This document shows, in pieces, positions 1 through 11,897 of a DNA stretch of 64,000 nucleotides. Numbering within the stretch: position 1 is the stretch's first letter; each line of letters starts with the position of its first letter. Below the pieces are notes generated by a model. The model ran no database searches and had not been told where the DNA came from. It worked only from the letters and a program-made list of their open reading frames with translations. The DNA is taken from assembly GCF_000738675.1 (NCBI RefSeq), contig NZ_JPUX01000001.1:434001-498000 (forward strand), read 5' to 3'. This DNA is from Serratia nematodiphila DZ0503SBS1 (GTDB taxonomy: Bacteria > Pseudomonadota > Gammaproteobacteria > Enterobacterales > Enterobacteriaceae). The position numbers and the translations under genes are program-made.

Positions 1-1353
1 TTGCGCCAGAGCGAGCTGGAGCTGCGCAATCTGCACAGCCAACTGGCGGCCGGACATGAGAAGCTGCAACAGCTCAACCATTGGCGCAACGAATGCGAAC
101 TGCTCAATCAGGAGCTGCGCGCCCAGCGCGAGGTTAACAGCGCGCAGGAAGCCGAACTGCGCGAAGTCACCATCCGTCTGGAAGAGACGCGCATGGCGGC
201 GGAGGAGAAGCAGCGCCTGCTGATCAACAGCGAACAGCGGCTCACCACCCAGTTTGAAAATCTCGCCAACCGCATTTTTGAACACAGCGGCCGCAAGATG
301 GACGAGCAAAATAAGCAAAGTTTGGATCGTTTACTGTTGCCGCTGCGCGAACAGCTGGACGGTTTCCGCCGGCAGGTGCAGGACAGCTTTGGCCAGGAGG
401 CGCGTGAGCGCCATACGCTGACGCACGAGATACGCAATCTGCAGCAGTTGAACGCGCAGATGGCGCGCGAGGCGATCAACCTCACCAAGGCGCTGAAAGG
501 CGACAACAAAACGCAGGGCAACTGGGGCGAGGTGGTGCTGAGCCGGGTGCTGGAGGCTTCCGGCCTGCGCGAAGGACATGAGTATGAAACGCAGGTCAAC
601 GTGCGGGTGGATCATCAGAGCCGCATGCAGCCCGATGTGATCGTGCGCCTGCCGCAGGGTAAGGATGTAGTGATTGACGCCAAGATGTCGCTGATCGCCT
701 ACGAGCGCTATTTCAACGGCGAGGATGAGGCGGAGCGCGAAGCGGCGCTGAGCGAACATATCGCTTCGCTGCGCGGCCATATCCGCATGCTGGGCCGCAA
801 GGACTATCAGCAACTGCCGGGGCTGCGTTCGCTGGATTATGTGCTGATGTTCATTCCGGTCGAGCCCGCCTTCCTGCTGGCTATCGATCGCGAGCCGGAG
901 CTGATCAGCGAAGCGCTTAAGCACAACATCATGCTGGTCAGCCCGACCACGTTGCTGGTGGCGCTGCGTACCATCACCAACCTGTGGCGCTATGAGCATC
1001 AGAGCCAGAACGCCCAGCGCATCGCCGATCGCGCGGCGAAACTGTATGACAAGATGCGGCTGTTCGTGGACGATATGTCCGCGCTGGGGCAGAGCCTGGA
1101 CAAGGCGCAGGGCAGTTATCGTCAGGCGATGAACAAACTGAGCGAAGGCCGTGGTAATCTTATCGGCCAAATTGAAGGTTTCCGCGCGTTGGGGGTTGAG
1201 GTCAAACGGCCGATAAACCCGCTGCTGGCGCAGCAAGCCGGCGCGCAACACGATGAAGCGGAAGAGGCGAACGACGATGATGTCGCCGCGCTGCCGCAGA
1301 CGAACGACGATGACGATACCGCCGGGGAATCGGGCTTCGTTTCGCACGGCTGA
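1..1353 (+). CDS. rmuC: RmuC family DNA recombination protein (5' end cut by window)
   Basis: RmuC is a nuclease-fold protein that limits inversions at short inverted repeats; its exact activity is not well established. The reading frame is open from base 1 and runs 450 codons, against about 475 residues in E. coli, so the N-terminal membrane anchor probably lies outside the window. Residues about 1-160 look like a long coiled coil rich in Q, E, L and R. The conserved RmuC core begins near residue 165 with LKGDNKTQGNWGEV. The last 35 residues are acidic and low complexity. The gene lies just upstream of ubiE in the same direction, as in E. coli. Confidence 0.93.
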   Translation: MRQSELELRNLHSQLAAGHEKLQQLNHWRNECELLNQELRAQREVNSAQEAELREVTIRLEETRMAAEEKQRLLINSEQRLTTQFENLANRIFEHSGRKMDEQNKQSLDRLLLPLREQLDGFRRQVQDSFGQEARERHTLTHEIRNLQQLNAQMAREAINLTKALKGDNKTQGNWGEVVLSRVLEASGLREGHEYETQVNVRVDHQSRMQPDVIVRLPQGKDVVIDAKMSLIAYERYFNGEDEAEREAALSEHIASLRGHIRMLGRKDYQQLPGLRSLDYVLMFIPVEPAFLLAIDREPELISEALKHNIMLVSPTTLLVALRTITNLWRYEHQSQNAQRIADRAAKLYDKMRLFVDDMSALGQSLDKAQGSYRQAMNKLSEGRGNLIGQIEGFRALGVEVKRPINPLLAQQAGAQHDEAEEANDDDVAALPQTNDDDDTAGESGFVSHG

Positions 1354-1431
1354 GGCCGTGGCGAGGTGGGGTATTCACCGGGCTTCTGGTACACTCATCC
1401 ACACAAAATTGACTGAATAGCAGGCAGGACA

Positions 1432-2187
1432 ATGGCAGATCAATCGCAGGAAACCACCGATTTCGGTTTTCGCACCGTCGCTAGAGACGAAAAACAGGCC
1501 ATGGTGGCGGACGTTTTCCATTCGGTAGCGGCAAAGTATGACGTGATGAACGACCTGATGTCGTTCGGTATTCACCGTATCTGGAAGCGTTTCACCATTG
1601 ACTGCAGCGGCGTGCGCCGCGGGCAGCGCGTGCTGGATCTGGCCGGCGGTACCGGCGACCTGGCCGCCAAGTTCTCCCGCATGGTGGGCGAGCAGGGGCA
1701 GGTGGTGCTGGCGGACATCAATGATTCGATGCTCAAGATGGGGCGCGAGAAGCTGCGCGATCGCGGCATCGTCGGCAACATCAATTACGTGCAGGCCAAC
1801 GCCGAAGCACTGCCGTTCCCGGACAATTACTTCGATTGCATCACCATCTCCTTTGGCCTGCGTAACGTCACCGACAAAGACAAAGCGCTGCGCTCGATGT
1901 TCCGCGTGCTGAAGCCGGGCGGCCGTCTGCTGGTGCTGGAATTCTCCAAGCCGCTGCTGGCGCCGCTGAGCAAAGCCTATGACGCCTACTCTTTCCACGT
2001 GCTGCCGAAGATCGGCGAGCTGGTGGTGAAAGATCCGGACAGCTACCGCTACCTGGCGGAATCGATCCGCATGCACCCCGATCAGGAAACCCTTAAGGGC
2101 ATGATGGGCAACGCCGGTTTTGAAAACGTCACCTATTTCAACCTGACCGGTGGGATTGTCGCCCTGCATCGCGGCTTCAAGTTCTGA
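1432..2187 (+). CDS. ubiE: UbiE: demethylmenaquinone / demethoxyubiquinol C-methyltransferase
   Basis: This SAM-dependent C-methyltransferase acts in both ubiquinone and menaquinone synthesis, in the cytosol or at the membrane surface. The protein has 251 residues, the same length as E. coli UbiE. SAM-binding motif I ([12 protein letters not shown]) is at residues 67-78, and the post-motif [14 protein letters not shown] is near 155-170. The start ATG gives the family-typical N-terminus [13 protein letters not shown]. It is followed 13 bases later by ubiJ and then ubiB, so the three ubiquinone genes look like one operon. A TACACT hexamer at about 1390 could be part of a promoter; that is weak. 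Confidence 0.97.
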   Translation: MADQSQETTDFGFRTVARDEKQAMVADVFHSVAAKYDVMNDLMSFGIHRIWKRFTIDCSGVRRGQRVLDLAGGTGDLAAKFSRMVGEQGQVVLADINDSMLKMGREKLRDRGIVGNINYVQANAEALPFPDNYFDCITISFGLRNVTDKDKALRSMFRVLKPGGRLLVLEFSKPLLAPLSKAYDAYSFHVLPKIGELVVKDPDSYRYLAESIRMHPDQETLKGMMGNAGFENVTYFNLTGGIVALHRGFKF

Positions 2188-2200
2188 GAGGGAGATGCCG

Positions 2201-2809
2201 ATGCTGTTTACCCCTCTGCTGACCGGTGCGCTGGAAACCTCGCTGAATAACCTGCTGTTTCGCGATCGCAGCATGAAAGCCGCCCGCCAACGCCTGGCGG
2301 GCAAGGTGCTGCGCATCGAACTGGAAGAGTTGGCTTCGCCGCTGGTGCTGGTGTTCAGCGAACTGCGCGTGGATGTGCTGGGGCAGTCTGAAGACAGCGC
2401 CGATTGCACCGTGCGTAGCCGCATTCCCTCCTTGCTGAAGCTGCGCGATCGCCAGCAGTTGCCGGTGCTGATGCGCAGCGGCGAATTGACGGTGGAAGGC
2501 GATATTCAGGTGGTGCAACAGCTGGTTGGCCTGCTCGATCTGGCGGAGTGGGATCCGGCGGAGTGGCTGGCGCCCTACATCGGCGATATCGCCGCCCAAG
2601 GCATTACACAGGCGCTGGGAAAAGGCGCCTCGCTGCTGAAAGCCGGCTTTATGCGCCGGCAGCAGGGGATGGCGGAGGCGTTGACAGAAGAGTGGCGCCT
2701 GGCGCCGGGGCCGCTGGAAGTGGTGTGGTTCAACGAAGAAGTTGACGCACTCGCCCGCAGCGCGGAAGCGCTGATTGCCCGCATGGACAAGTTGGAGGGC
2801 AAGCGATGA
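2201..2809 (+). CDS. ubiJ: UbiJ: ubiquinone biosynthesis accessory factor (SCP2 domain)
   Basis: UbiJ (formerly YigP) is a lipid-binding accessory protein of the soluble Ubi complex and works with UbiK and UbiB in late ubiquinone steps. About 202 residues; the SCP2-like sterol-carrier fold covers roughly residues 10-120, and the C-terminus forms a short coiled coil ending near KLEGKR. Two in-frame ATGs lie at 2195 and 2201. I chose 2201 because the purine-rich stretch GAGAGGGAG sits at normal ribosome-binding distance from it, while it abuts 2195. The stop overlaps the ubiB start (ATGA), indicating translational coupling. Confidence 0.93.
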   Translation: MLFTPLLTGALETSLNNLLFRDRSMKAARQRLAGKVLRIELEELASPLVLVFSELRVDVLGQSEDSADCTVRSRIPSLLKLRDRQQLPVLMRSGELTVEGDIQVVQQLVGLLDLAEWDPAEWLAPYIGDIAAQGITQALGKGASLLKAGFMRRQQGMAEALTEEWRLAPGPLEVVWFNEEVDALARSAEALIARMDKLEGKR

Positions 2810-4437
2810 CCCCAGGCGAACTGCGCCGTTTGTATTTTATCGTCCGCGTTTTTCTCAGCTACGGGCTGGACGAGCTGATCCCTAAAATGCGGTTGACGCT
2901 GCCGCTGCGCTTTGGCCGTCGGCTGTTGTTCTGGATGCCGAATCGGCATAAGGACAAACCGTTGGGTGAACGTCTGCGGCTGGCGCTGCAGGAATTGGGG
3001 CCGGTTTGGATCAAGTTCGGCCAAATGATGTCGACCCGCCGCGATCTGTTTCCGCCGCACATTGCCGATCAGCTGACGCTGCTGCAGGATCGGGTGGCGC
3101 CTTTCGATGGCGCGTTGGCGCGTAAGCATATCGAGCTGGCGATGGGCGGCCCGCTGGAGACCTGGTTCGATGACTTCGATCAGCAGCCGTTGGCCTCTGC
3201 CTCGATCGCGCAGGTGCATACCGCGCGGTTGAAAACCACCGGCCAGGAAGTGGTGCTGAAGGTGATCCGGCCGGATATCGGGCCGATCATCAAGGCCGAC
3301 GTGCGTCTGATGTACCGGCTGGCAGGCTGGGTGCCGAAGCTGTTGCCGGACGGCCGCCGTCTGCGCCCGCGCGAAGTGGTACGCGAGTACGAGAAAACCC
3401 TGCTGGACGAATTGAACCTGCTGCGCGAAGCGGCTAACGCCATTCAGCTGCGCCGCAATTTCGACGGCAGCCCAATGCTGTACGTACCGGAAGTTTATTC
3501 CGACTACTGCCGCGAAAGCGTATTGGTGATGGAGCGCATTTACGGCATTCCGGTCTCGGACATCGCCACGCTGGAACAGCAGGGCACCAACATGAAACTG
3601 TTGGCGGAACGCGGCGTTCAGGTGTTCTTTACCCAGGTCTTCCGCGACAGCTTCTTCCATGCGGACATGCATCCCGGTAATATTTTCGTCAGCTACGAAC
3701 ATCCGGAAGATCCTTGCTACATCGGCATCGACTGCGGCATCGTCGGTTCGCTGAACAAGGATGATAAACGTTACCTGGCGGAAAACTTCATCGCCTTCTT
3801 CAACCGCGATTACCGCAAGGTGGCGGAACTGCACGTCGACTCCGGGTGGGTGCCGCGCGACACCAACGTGGAAGACTTCGAATTCGCCATCCGCACCGTG
3901 TGCGAGCCGATTTTCGAGAAGCCGCTGGCGGAGATTTCCTTCGGCAACGTGCTGCTGAACCTGTTCAACACCGCGCGACGCTTCAATATGGAAGTGCAGC
4001 CGCAGCTGGTGTTATTACAGAAGACCTTGCTGTATGTTGAAGGACTGGGGCGTCAGCTCTATCCGCAGCTGGATCTGTGGACCACCGCCAAGCCGTTCCT
4101 CGAGAGCTGGCTGCGCGATCAGGTCGGCATTCCCGCCGTGGTGCGTGCGCTGAAAGAGAAAGCGCCGTTTTGGGCGGAGAAGCTGCCGGAACTGCCCGAG
4201 CTGTTTTACGACAGCTTGCAGCAGCATAAACTGTTGCAACAAAGCGTTGATAAGCTGACCAACCAGATGCAGGCTCAGCGGGTTCGTCAGGGGCAGTCAC
4301 GTTATTTGTTCGGCGTTGGCGCTACACTGTTGGTAAGCGGCACGCTGTTGCTGCTGGGGCAAATCGAGGTGTTTCCCGCCTGGATGATGGCCGCTGGCAT
4401 CGTATGCTGGGTGATTGGCTGGAAGCGAACCACCTGA
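2806..4437 (+). CDS. ubiB: UbiB: ABC1/ADCK-type kinase-like ubiquinone factor
   Basis: UbiB is an atypical protein-kinase-like ATPase needed for ubiquinone synthesis and is anchored in the inner membrane by its C-terminus. 543 residues, close to the 546 of E. coli. The diagnostic KxGQ motif (KFGQ) is at residues 70-73, an Ala-rich nucleotide loop ASASIAQVH follows near 130, and a metal-binding IDCGIVGSL motif replaces the kinase DFG. Two hydrophobic segments at about 500-540 form the membrane anchor. The start overlaps the ubiJ stop by 4 bases. Confidence 0.97.
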   Translation: MTPGELRRLYFIVRVFLSYGLDELIPKMRLTLPLRFGRRLLFWMPNRHKDKPLGERLRLALQELGPVWIKFGQMMSTRRDLFPPHIADQLTLLQDRVAPFDGALARKHIELAMGGPLETWFDDFDQQPLASASIAQVHTARLKTTGQEVVLKVIRPDIGPIIKADVRLMYRLAGWVPKLLPDGRRLRPREVVREYEKTLLDELNLLREAANAIQLRRNFDGSPMLYVPEVYSDYCRESVLVMERIYGIPVSDIATLEQQGTNMKLLAERGVQVFFTQVFRDSFFHADMHPGNIFVSYEHPEDPCYIGIDCGIVGSLNKDDKRYLAENFIAFFNRDYRKVAELHVDSGWVPRDTNVEDFEFAIRTVCEPIFEKPLAEISFGNVLLNLFNTARRFNMEVQPQLVLLQKTLLYVEGLGRQLYPQLDLWTTAKPFLESWLRDQVGIPAVVRALKEKAPFWAEKLPELPELFYDSLQQHKLLQQSVDKLTNQMQAQRVRQGQSRYLFGVGATLLVSGTLLLLGQIEVFPAWMMAAGIVCWVIGWKRTT

Positions 4438-4517
4438 TTTAATTCGTTACTCTGGTAAAGTCGGCTCTATAATGCGGGCTGGCTTTAAAAGACCCTTTAA
4501 AATTAGAGGTAATTAAA

Positions 4518-4781
4518 ATGGGCGGTATTAGTATTACGCAATTGTTGATCATCGCAGTGATCGTGGTGCTGTTGTTCGGTACCAAAAAACTGCGCACGCT
4601 GGGCTCCGATCTCGGCGCCTCGATCAAGGGCTTCAAGAAGGCGATCGGCGACGATACGCCGTCGACCCCCAACACGGCTGAGAAAAGCAGCCTGGATGAC
4701 GCTGACTTCTCGGCCAAGCCTATTACCGATAAGCAGCCGGAAGTGAAACCGGAAGAGTCGAAGAACAAAGAGCAGGTATAA
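4518..4781 (+). CDS. tatA: TatA: twin-arginine translocase pore subunit
   Basis: TatA oligomerises to let folded proteins carrying twin-arginine signals cross the inner membrane. 87 residues: a membrane helix at about 4-21, the conserved FG hinge (LLFGTKKL), an amphipathic helix ([16 protein letters not shown]), then a charged disordered tail. It is the first gene of tatABC. A TATAAT hexamer at 4468-4473 suggests a promoter in the 80-base gap after ubiB, and an AGAGG ribosome-binding site sits just before the ATG. Confidence 0.97.
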   Translation: MGGISITQLLIIAVIVVLLFGTKKLRTLGSDLGASIKGFKKAIGDDTPSTPNTAEKSSLDDADFSAKPITDKQPEVKPEESKNKEQV

Positions 4782-4784
4782 ACC

Positions 4785-5336
4785 GTGTTTGACATTGGGT
4801 TTAGTGAGCTGCTGCTGGTGCTGGTGATCGGCCTGGTTGTTCTGGGGCCGGAACGCTTGCCGGTCGCGGTCAGAACGGTATCGGGCTGGATCCGCGCGCT
4901 GCGCTCGCTGGCGGCCTCGGTGCAGCACGAACTGTCTCAGGAGCTGAAGCTGCAGGAGCTGCAGGACAGCCTGAAAAAAGCGGAACAGGCCGGCCTGCAG
5001 AACCTGACGCCGGAACTGAAGGCGTCGATGGATGAGCTGAAAGACGCGGCGGAATCATTGAAACGCACCTACCAGGGCGAGAAAGAAGAGCTGGCGAACA
5101 CCATTCATAACCCGCAGATCACCGATCCGGAAGCCTTGCACGACGGCGTGACGCCGGCGGAAGCGGCAACCCGCGCCAGTGCGCCTGCCGCCGCGCCAAA
5201 ACCGGCAGCGGAACCTGAAGCCGTCGCGCCGGTGGCGGCGCAGCCGGCTAAAGCGCCGGCGGAAACCGCGCCGGCACCTGTCGAACCTGTTGCGGATAAA
5301 ACCCCAGCGTCTCACCAACCTAGTGGCGATCGTTAA
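4785..5336 (+). CDS. tatB: TatB: twin-arginine translocase receptor subunit
   Basis: TatB forms the substrate-receptor complex with TatC. 183 residues starting from GTG. The N-terminal helix ([25 protein letters not shown]) carries the glutamate at position 8 and the GPERLP hinge typical of TatB; an amphipathic helix follows to about residue 95. The last 60 residues are a low-complexity Ala/Pro/Glu tail, longer than some relatives but normal for the family. The start lies 3 bases after the tatA stop and tatC begins 3 bases after the tatB stop. Confidence 0.97.
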   Translation: MFDIGFSELLLVLVIGLVVLGPERLPVAVRTVSGWIRALRSLAASVQHELSQELKLQELQDSLKKAEQAGLQNLTPELKASMDELKDAAESLKRTYQGEKEELANTIHNPQITDPEALHDGVTPAEAATRASAPAAAPKPAAEPEAVAPVAAQPAKAPAETAPAPVEPVADKTPASHQPSGDR

Positions 5337-5339
5337 TAC

Positions 5340-6110
5340 ATGGCTGTTGAAGATACCCAACCCCTTATCAGTCATCTGATAGAGCTGCGCAAGCGGCTGC
5401 TTAACTCGATTATTTGCGTGCTGGCGGTGTTCGTGGTGCTGGTGTTTTTCGCCAACGACATCTACCAGTTGGTCTCTGCGCCGCTGCTCAAGCAGCTGCC
5501 GGCCGGGGCGAGCATGATCGCTACCGACGTGGCGTCACCGTTCTTTACGCCGATCAAGCTGACCATGATCGTCTCGGTGTTCGTCTCCGCGCCGATGATT
5601 TTGTATCAGGTGTGGGCATTCATCGCGCCGGCGCTGTACAAGCATGAACGCCGCCTGATGATGCCGCTGCTGGTGTCCAGCAGCCTGCTGTTCTACCTCG
5701 GCATGGCTTTCGCCTACTTCATCGTGTTCCCGCTGGCCTTCGGCTTCTTTGCCAAGACCGCGCCGATGGGGGTGACCATTGCCACCGACATCAAAAACTA
5801 CCTCGATTTCGTCATGGCGCTGTTTATGGCGTTCGGTGTCGCCTTCGAAGTGCCGGTCGCTATCATTCTGCTGTGCTGGAGTGGCGTCACCTCGCCGGAA
5901 GATCTGAAGAAGAAACGGCCGTATGTGTTGGTCGGCGCGTTTGTGGTCGGCATGCTGTTGACGCCGCCGGACGTGTTCTCGCAAACCCTGTTGGCAATAC
6001 CGATGTACCTGCTGTTTGAAGTGGGGGTGTTCTTCGCTCGCTTCTATACCGGCAAACGTCGTCCACAGGCGGAAGAAGAAGACGAGGGTGACGAACCGCC
6101 AGCCCCTTGA
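5340..6110 (+). CDS. tatC: TatC: twin-arginine signal receptor, six-TM subunit
   Basis: TatC binds the twin-arginine signal peptide and forms the core of the translocase. 256 residues, close to the 258 of E. coli. It opens with the conserved cytosolic segment [21 protein letters not shown] and has six hydrophobic spans. The family signature [17 protein letters not shown] is at about 86-102. The C-terminus is a short acidic tail. It closes the tatABC operon and is followed by a hairpin with a T-run. Confidence 0.98.
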   Translation: MAVEDTQPLISHLIELRKRLLNSIICVLAVFVVLVFFANDIYQLVSAPLLKQLPAGASMIATDVASPFFTPIKLTMIVSVFVSAPMILYQVWAFIAPALYKHERRLMMPLLVSSSLLFYLGMAFAYFIVFPLAFGFFAKTAPMGVTIATDIKNYLDFVMALFMAFGVAFEVPVAIILLCWSGVTSPEDLKKKRPYVLVGAFVVGMLLTPPDVFSQTLLAIPMYLLFEVGVFFARFYTGKRRPQAEEEDEGDEPPAP

Positions 6111-6125
6111 TCCATCTTGATTGCT

Positions 6126-6148
6126 AAGCCGCCCATTGGGCGGCTTTT
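6126..6148 (+). terminator. Rho-independent terminator after tatC
   Basis: A 9-bp perfect stem (AAGCCGCCC / GGGCGGCTT) with a 3-base loop runs into four T residues. It ends 15 bases before the tatD start, so it should separate tatABC from tatD at least partly. Confidence 0.8.
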
Positions 6149-6163
6149 GCTTTGGAAAAAACC

Positions 6164-6946
6164 ATGTTTGAAATCGGCGTTAACCTCACCAGCAGCCAAT
6201 TCGCCAAAGACCGCCAGGCGGTAGTGGAGCGCGCCCGCGCGGCGGGCGTTACCGGGATATTGATTACCGGCACCGATCTGGCAGAGAGCCGCGAAGCGGC
6301 GGAATTGGCGCAGCAACATGCGGGCTACGGTTGGTCTACCGCCGGTGTGCATCCGCATTACGCCAGCGGTTGGGATGAACAGACCGCCGAGCAGATTTAT
6401 GCGTTAGCCGTACGCCCTGAAGTGGCGGCGATCGGCGAATGCGGCCTGGATTTCAATCGCAATTTCTCGACGCCCGTACAGCAGGAAGCGGCGTTCACCG
6501 CGCAGCTGGCGCTGGCGGCGGAGTTGGCGCTGCCGGTGTTTCTTCATTGCCGCGACGCACACGCACGTTTTGCCGAGCTACTGACGCCGTGGTTGGATAA
6601 ACTGCCCGCGGCCGTGGTGCACTGCTTCACCGGCACCGCCGAAGAATTAACAAGCTGCCTGTCGCTGGGTCTGTCGATCGGGATCACCGGTTGGGTCTGC
6701 GACGAGCGGCGCGGCTTGGAATTGCGCGCCCTGTTGCCGCAGATCCCGGCCGAGCGTCTGCTGCTGGAAACGGACGCCCCTTATCTGTTGCCCCGGGATT
6801 TACAGCCTAAACCCGCATCTCGCCGCAACGAACCCTGTTTCCTGCCCCATATCGTGCAGCAGGTCGCCGTCTGGCGACAGGAAGAGCCGCAATGGCTGGG
6901 GCAAAAAACCGATGAGAACGCCCGCCGGCTATTCCGGCTGGTTTGA
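6164..6946 (+). CDS. tatD: TatD: metal-dependent 3'-5' DNase
   Basis: TatD is a cytosolic metal-dependent nuclease of the amidohydrolase TIM-barrel family, implicated in DNA repair and not required for Tat export. 260 residues. The metal ligands are visible: H63 and H65 in GVHPH, E92 in GECGLD, H128 in LHCRD, H153 in HCFTG and D204 in ETDAPY. I chose the ATG at 6164 ([17 protein letters not shown]), matching E. coli TatD, rather than a TTG 12 bases upstream. hemB follows after 14 bases. Confidence 0.96.
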   Translation: MFEIGVNLTSSQFAKDRQAVVERARAAGVTGILITGTDLAESREAAELAQQHAGYGWSTAGVHPHYASGWDEQTAEQIYALAVRPEVAAIGECGLDFNRNFSTPVQQEAAFTAQLALAAELALPVFLHCRDAHARFAELLTPWLDKLPAAVVHCFTGTAEELTSCLSLGLSIGITGWVCDERRGLELRALLPQIPAERLLLETDAPYLLPRDLQPKPASRRNEPCFLPHIVQQVAVWRQEEPQWLGQKTDENARRLFRLV

Positions 6947-6951
6947 GCTAG

Positions 6952-7983
<1,032 letters not shown>

Positions 7984-8001
7984 GCGCAAAATGAGCCAAC
8001 A

Positions 8002-8025
8002 AAAAGGCGCCTGAGGGCGCCTTTT
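8002..8025. terminator. Bidirectional terminator between hemB and rfaH
   Basis: The perfect stem AAAAGGCGCC / GGCGCCTTTT with loop TGAG has a T-run on both strands. It lies between the convergent hemB (plus) and rfaH (minus) and can stop transcription from both sides. Confidence 0.88.
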
Positions 8026-8028
8026 GCA

Positions 8029-8517
8029 TTACATCTTCTGGAACTGTCGGTTGTCGATGCTTTGACTGACCTGCTTGTTGATCAGGTTCAGCAACAACAT
8101 GGAACGCGCCTCGCCGTCCGGTTCAGTGTAGATCGCCTGCAGCCCTTCGAACACGCCGTCGACGATCAGAACGGTATCCCCCGGCTGTGGGGTTTCCGGA
8201 TCGACATAGGTTTCGCTGGCGTGCGTGCGCAGCTCATCGATCACCTTGCTCGGGATGACGCTCGGCAACGCGCCGAAACGCACGAAGTGGCTGACGCCAC
8301 GGGTGGCGCTGATGGTGGTGGTGTGAATGCGCTCCGGGTCGAACTCCACAAACAGATAGTTGGGAAACAGGGGTTCGCTGACCGCGATGCGCTTACCACG
8401 CACGATCTTTTCCAGCGTGATGATCGGGCTGAGGCAGTTTACCTGCTGCCGTTCCAGATGTTCCTGCGCCCGCAACAGCTGACCGCGTTTGCAATAAAGT
8501 AGATACCAGGATTCCAT
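8029..8517 (-). CDS. rfaH: RfaH: operon-specific transcription antiterminator
   Basis: RfaH is a NusG paralogue that binds RNA polymerase paused at ops elements and boosts long operons for LPS, capsule and other surface functions. 162 residues, identical in length to E. coli RfaH. The NGN domain covers about 1-100 ([32 protein letters not shown]), and the C-terminal fold-switching KOW domain covers about 110-162 ([28 protein letters not shown]). The start was set at MESWYLL to match the family; an upstream in-frame ATG would add 13 unlikely residues. The 244 bases to pepE hold the divergent promoters. Confidence 0.97.
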   Translation of the reverse strand: MESWYLLYCKRGQLLRAQEHLERQQVNCLSPIITLEKIVRGKRIAVSEPLFPNYLFVEFDPERIHTTTISATRGVSHFVRFGALPSVIPSKVIDELRTHASETYVDPETPQPGDTVLIVDGVFEGLQAIYTEPDGEARSMLLLNLINKQVSQSIDNRQFQKM

Positions 8518-8761
8518 AGTTTCACATGCCTTTCTGCCAGCCGGTAAGCATATCAAAAGCTATTCCGGATACATAGTGATGCAAGTTTCAGCGTGTAACA
8601 TCACCTATCTCTATGAATCTGCGGCTATTAGCGAGGGGTCACACACTTATCGATACGGCGCTGATATAACAGAGGGCTAAAAATTTGTTACCGTCACAGT
8701 ATGGCAGGCGTTGCGCCGCTGGCTGTGACGCTATTCATCGTTTTGACCGAGAGGGAAAGAA

Positions 8762-9487
8762 ATGGAGCTGTTTCTGTTGAGCAACGGCAAGCTGTCTGGC
8801 GAAGCCGAGCTGCTGGGGTACGCCAAAAGCCAACTGCTGGCGATGATTGCGCGTCGCGGCATCAAATCCGCCGTCTTTATCCCTTACGCCCTGATCCGTT
8901 ACGACTACGACCAGCGTGCGCAGGAGCTGGCGCAAACGCTGGGCATTGAAGTCACCAGCATCCATCACGCGGCTTCGCCGGCGGCGGCGATCGCGCAGGC
9001 GGAGTGCATTTTGGTCAGCGGCGGCAATACCTGGTTGCTGAACCAAATGCTGCACGAACAAGGCCTGATCGTGCCCATCCAGCGCGCGGTGCGCGAGCGT
9101 GAAGTGCCTTACGTCGGCTGGAGCGCCGGTTGCAACGTGGCCACGCCGAGCATTCGCACCACCAATGACATGCCGGTGCGCTGCAGCGTGGTGCTGCCGG
9201 CGCTGGGGCTGTTCCCGGTGCAGATCAACCCGCACTACATCGACGCACATATCAGCGGCCACATGGGCGAAACCCGTGACGAGCGCCTGGCGGAGTTCTG
9301 CGCGGTCAATCCAAGCGAGTCGGTGGTGGCGCTGCGTGAAGGTAGCCTGCTGCACGTTGAAGGCAATGCGCTGCGTTACTTCAGCGCTAACGGGCAGGGC
9401 TTCAAGGTGTTCCGCCACGGTGAGGAGACGCGTGAATATCAGGATACGCGCGCGCTGGCTGCGCTGGTGCCGTTCAACTGCGGCTGA
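8762..9487 (+). CDS. pepE: PepE: alpha-aspartyl dipeptidase (peptidase E)
   Basis: Peptidase E is a cytosolic serine peptidase that hydrolyses dipeptides with N-terminal aspartate. 241 residues. The family's catalytic triad is visible: Ser121 in GWSAGCN, Asp136 in TNDMP and His158 in NPHYID. The start ATG is preceded by the strong ribosome-binding site GAGGGAAAGAA. It is a single gene between rfaH (divergent) and ubiD. In E. coli pepE sits elsewhere, so this placement is a lineage difference. Confidence 0.96.
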   Translation: MELFLLSNGKLSGEAELLGYAKSQLLAMIARRGIKSAVFIPYALIRYDYDQRAQELAQTLGIEVTSIHHAASPAAAIAQAECILVSGGNTWLLNQMLHEQGLIVPIQRAVREREVPYVGWSAGCNVATPSIRTTNDMPVRCSVVLPALGLFPVQINPHYIDAHISGHMGETRDERLAEFCAVNPSESVVALREGSLLHVEGNALRYFSANGQGFKVFRHGEETREYQDTRALAALVPFNCG

Positions 9488-9573
9488 GGGCCACCCGGCG
9501 GCGGGCGGCGTTAACAAAATTGCAGCAACAACCGTGAAGAGGGCTTATAATGCCCTCCCCACTGGCCGTTATA

Positions 9574-11070
9574 ATGATCAGCATGAAATACCGTGACTTA
9601 CGCGATTTCCTCTCGTTGCTGGAGAAGAGAGGGGAACTAAAACGCATCAGCCAGCCGATCGATCCTTACCTGGAAATGACGGAGATTGCCGATCGCACCC
9701 TGCGAGCGGGCGGTCCGGCACTGCTGTTTGAAAACCCGAAAGGGTATGATATGCCGGTGCTCTGTAACCTGTTCGGCACCGCCAATCGCGTGGCGATGGG
9801 CATGGGGCAGGAAGACATCAGCGCGCTGCGCGAAGTCGGCAAACTGCTGGCGTTCCTCAAAGAACCGGAGCCGCCGAAAGGCTTCCGCGATCTGTTCGAC
9901 AAAATGCCAAAGTTCAAGCAGGTGCTGAACATGCCGACCAAGGTGCTGGGATCCGCGCCTTGTCAGGAGCAGGTATGGCAGGGCGACGATGTCGATCTGG
10001 GCCGTATTCCGGTGATGCACTGCTGGCCGGAAGACGCCGCGCCGCTGATCACCTGGGGGCTGACGGTGACCCGCGGCCCGCATAAGGAACGGCAAAACCT
10101 CGGCATCTATCGCCAGCAGGTGCTGGGCAAGAACAAAGTGATCATGCGCTGGCTGTCGCATCGCGGCGGCGCGCTGGATTATCAGGAGTGGTGCCAGGCG
10201 CACCCGGGCGAGCGTTTCCCGGTCGCGGTGGCGCTGGGCGCCGATCCCGCTACCATCCTCGGTGCGGTCACGCCGGTGCCGGATACCCTGTCTGAATACG
10301 CCTTTGCCGGGCTGCTGCGCGGCAATAAAACCGAAGTGGTCAAGTGCATTTCCAACGATCTGGAAGTGCCCGCCAGCGCCGAAATCGTGCTTGAAGGCTA
10401 TATCGAGCCGGGTGAAATGGCGCCGGAAGGCCCCTACGGCGACCACACCGGTTACTACAATGAAATCGACCAGTTCCCGGTGTTCACCGTTACCCACATC
10501 ACCCAGCGCCGCAACGCGATCTACCACTCGACCTACACCGGCCGCCCGCCGGATGAGCCGGCGATCCTGGGCGTGGCGCTGAATGAAGTGTTCGTGCCGA
10601 TCCTGCAAAAGCAGTTCCCGGAAATCGTCGATTTCTATCTGCCGCCGGAAGGGTGCTCGTACCGCCTGGCGGTAGTGACCATGAAAAAACAGTACGCCGG
10701 CCACGCTAAACGCGTGATGATGGGCGTCTGGTCGTTCCTGCGGCAGTTTATGTACACCAAATTTGTTATCGTCTGTGATGATGACGTCAATGCGCGCGAC
10801 TGGAACGACGTGATTTGGGCGATCACCACACGAATGGATCCGGCAAGGGATACCGTTCTGGTGGAGAATACGCCGATCGACTATCTGGACTTCGCCTCGC
10901 CGGTTTCCGGCCTGGGTTCGAAGATGGGGCTGGACGCCACCAATAAATGGCCGGGTGAAACCGATCGCGAATGGGGCCGTCCGATTCAGATGGATGAAAA
11001 GGTACGTGCGCGCGTCGACGAAATCTGGGATGAGCTCGCAATCTTCAGTGACAGGGAACCGACGTTATAG
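9574..11070 (+). CDS. ubiD: UbiD: 4-hydroxy-3-polyprenylbenzoate decarboxylase
   Basis: UbiD decarboxylates the polyprenyl-hydroxybenzoate intermediate of ubiquinone synthesis using the prenylated flavin made by UbiX. 498 residues, against 497 in E. coli. Conserved blocks include [15 protein letters not shown] RHRGG variants ([13 protein letters not shown] near 190), [15 protein letters not shown] and the catalytic-region [25 protein letters not shown] 9574 (MISMKYRD) was chosen; ATG 9583 (MKYRD) is nearly as good. A TATAAT hexamer at 9546-9551 suggests a promoter close upstream, giving a very short 5' leader. fre follows. Confidence 0.96.
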   Translation: MISMKYRDLRDFLSLLEKRGELKRISQPIDPYLEMTEIADRTLRAGGPALLFENPKGYDMPVLCNLFGTANRVAMGMGQEDISALREVGKLLAFLKEPEPPKGFRDLFDKMPKFKQVLNMPTKVLGSAPCQEQVWQGDDVDLGRIPVMHCWPEDAAPLITWGLTVTRGPHKERQNLGIYRQQVLGKNKVIMRWLSHRGGALDYQEWCQAHPGERFPVAVALGADPATILGAVTPVPDTLSEYAFAGLLRGNKTEVVKCISNDLEVPASAEIVLEGYIEPGEMAPEGPYGDHTGYYNEIDQFPVFTVTHITQRRNAIYHSTYTGRPPDEPAILGVALNEVFVPILQKQFPEIVDFYLPPEGCSYRLAVVTMKKQYAGHAKRVMMGVWSFLRQFMYTKFVIVCDDDVNARDWNDVIWAITTRMDPARDTVLVENTPIDYLDFASPVSGLGSKMGLDATNKWPGETDREWGRPIQMDEKVRARVDEIWDELAIFSDREPTL

Positions 11071-11120
11071 CGTCAGGCCCTGTTCTCAGCTTTGCATTGA
11101 TGACCCGACAGAGGGAACGC

Positions 11121-11822
11121 ATGACAATATTGAGCTGTAAAGTGACCTCGGTAGAGGCCATTACCGATACGGTTTATCGGGTACGTCTGGTGCCCGAACA
11201 GCCGTTTTCTTTCAAGGCAGGGCAATATCTGATGGTGGTGATGGATGAGCGCGACAAGCGCCCGTTCTCACTGGCATCAACCCCGACGCAGCAAGATTAC
11301 ATCGAGCTGCATATCGGCGCTTCGGAGCTGAATCTGTACGCCATGGCGGTGATGGATCGCATCCTGAAAGAGCAGGCGATCACCGTTGACGTGCCGCATG
11401 GCGACGCTTGGCTGCGGGAAGAGGGCAGCCGTCCGCTGGTGCTAATCGCCGGCGGCACCGGTTTCTCTTACGCGCGTTCAATCCTGTTGACCGCGCTGGA
11501 GCAGCAGCCGGATCGCGACATTTCAATCTACTGGGGCGGGCGTGAGCTGAAGCACCTGTACGATTTGAGCGAGCTGGAAGCGCTGTCGTTGCAGCATCCG
11601 AATCTGAAGGTGATCCCGGTGGTCGAGCAGCCGGAGGCTGAATGGCGTGGCCGCAGCGGCACCGTGCTTAGCGCGGTGCTGCAGGATTTCGGCACGCTGG
11701 CGGAGCATGACATTTACATCGCCGGGCGTTTCGAGATGGCGAAAATCGCCCGCGAGCGTTTCTGCGCCGAGCGCGGCGCGCTGGAAGCGCATATGTTTGG
11801 CGACGCGTTTTCGTTTATCTGA
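11121..11822 (+). CDS. fre: Fre: NAD(P)H-flavin reductase
   Basis: Fre reduces free FMN and FAD with NAD(P)H in the cytosol, supplying reduced flavin for iron and ribonucleotide reductase chemistry and other uses. 233 residues, the same length as E. coli Fre. The flavin-binding RPFS motif is at residues 47-50, and the nucleotide-binding [11 protein letters not shown] is near 111-121. The N-terminus [20 protein letters not shown] fixes the start; an ATG 24 bases upstream is less likely because the GAGGGAACGC ribosome-binding site serves 11121. It follows ubiD by 50 bases. Confidence 0.96.
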   Translation: MTILSCKVTSVEAITDTVYRVRLVPEQPFSFKAGQYLMVVMDERDKRPFSLASTPTQQDYIELHIGASELNLYAMAVMDRILKEQAITVDVPHGDAWLREEGSRPLVLIAGGTGFSYARSILLTALEQQPDRDISIYWGGRELKHLYDLSELEALSLQHPNLKVIPVVEQPEAEWRGRSGTVLSAVLQDFGTLAEHDIYIAGRFEMAKIARERFCAERGALEAHMFGDAFSFI

Positions 11823-11841
11823 CAGAGGCGATGCGCAGTGA

Positions 11842-11874
11842 ACGGGGTGGCCGAGGGTCGCCCCGTTTTTATTT
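11842..11874 (+). terminator. Rho-independent terminator after fre
   Basis: The stem ACGGGG / CCCCGT with a 13-base interior runs directly into TTTTATTT, 20 bases after the fre stop. Confidence 0.82.
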
Positions 11875-11897
11875 GGGCGTCGGCTAACTTCAGGCAT

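Noticed and set aside
331-1347. Long minus-strand open frame across rmuC
   Set aside because: It is the shadow of rmuC in GC-rich DNA; its protein is low complexity (R, Q, H, L rich) with no motif.
5140-5330. Repetitive Ala/Pro region as a possible separate element
   Set aside because: It is the disordered C-terminal tail of TatB, which is variable in the family.
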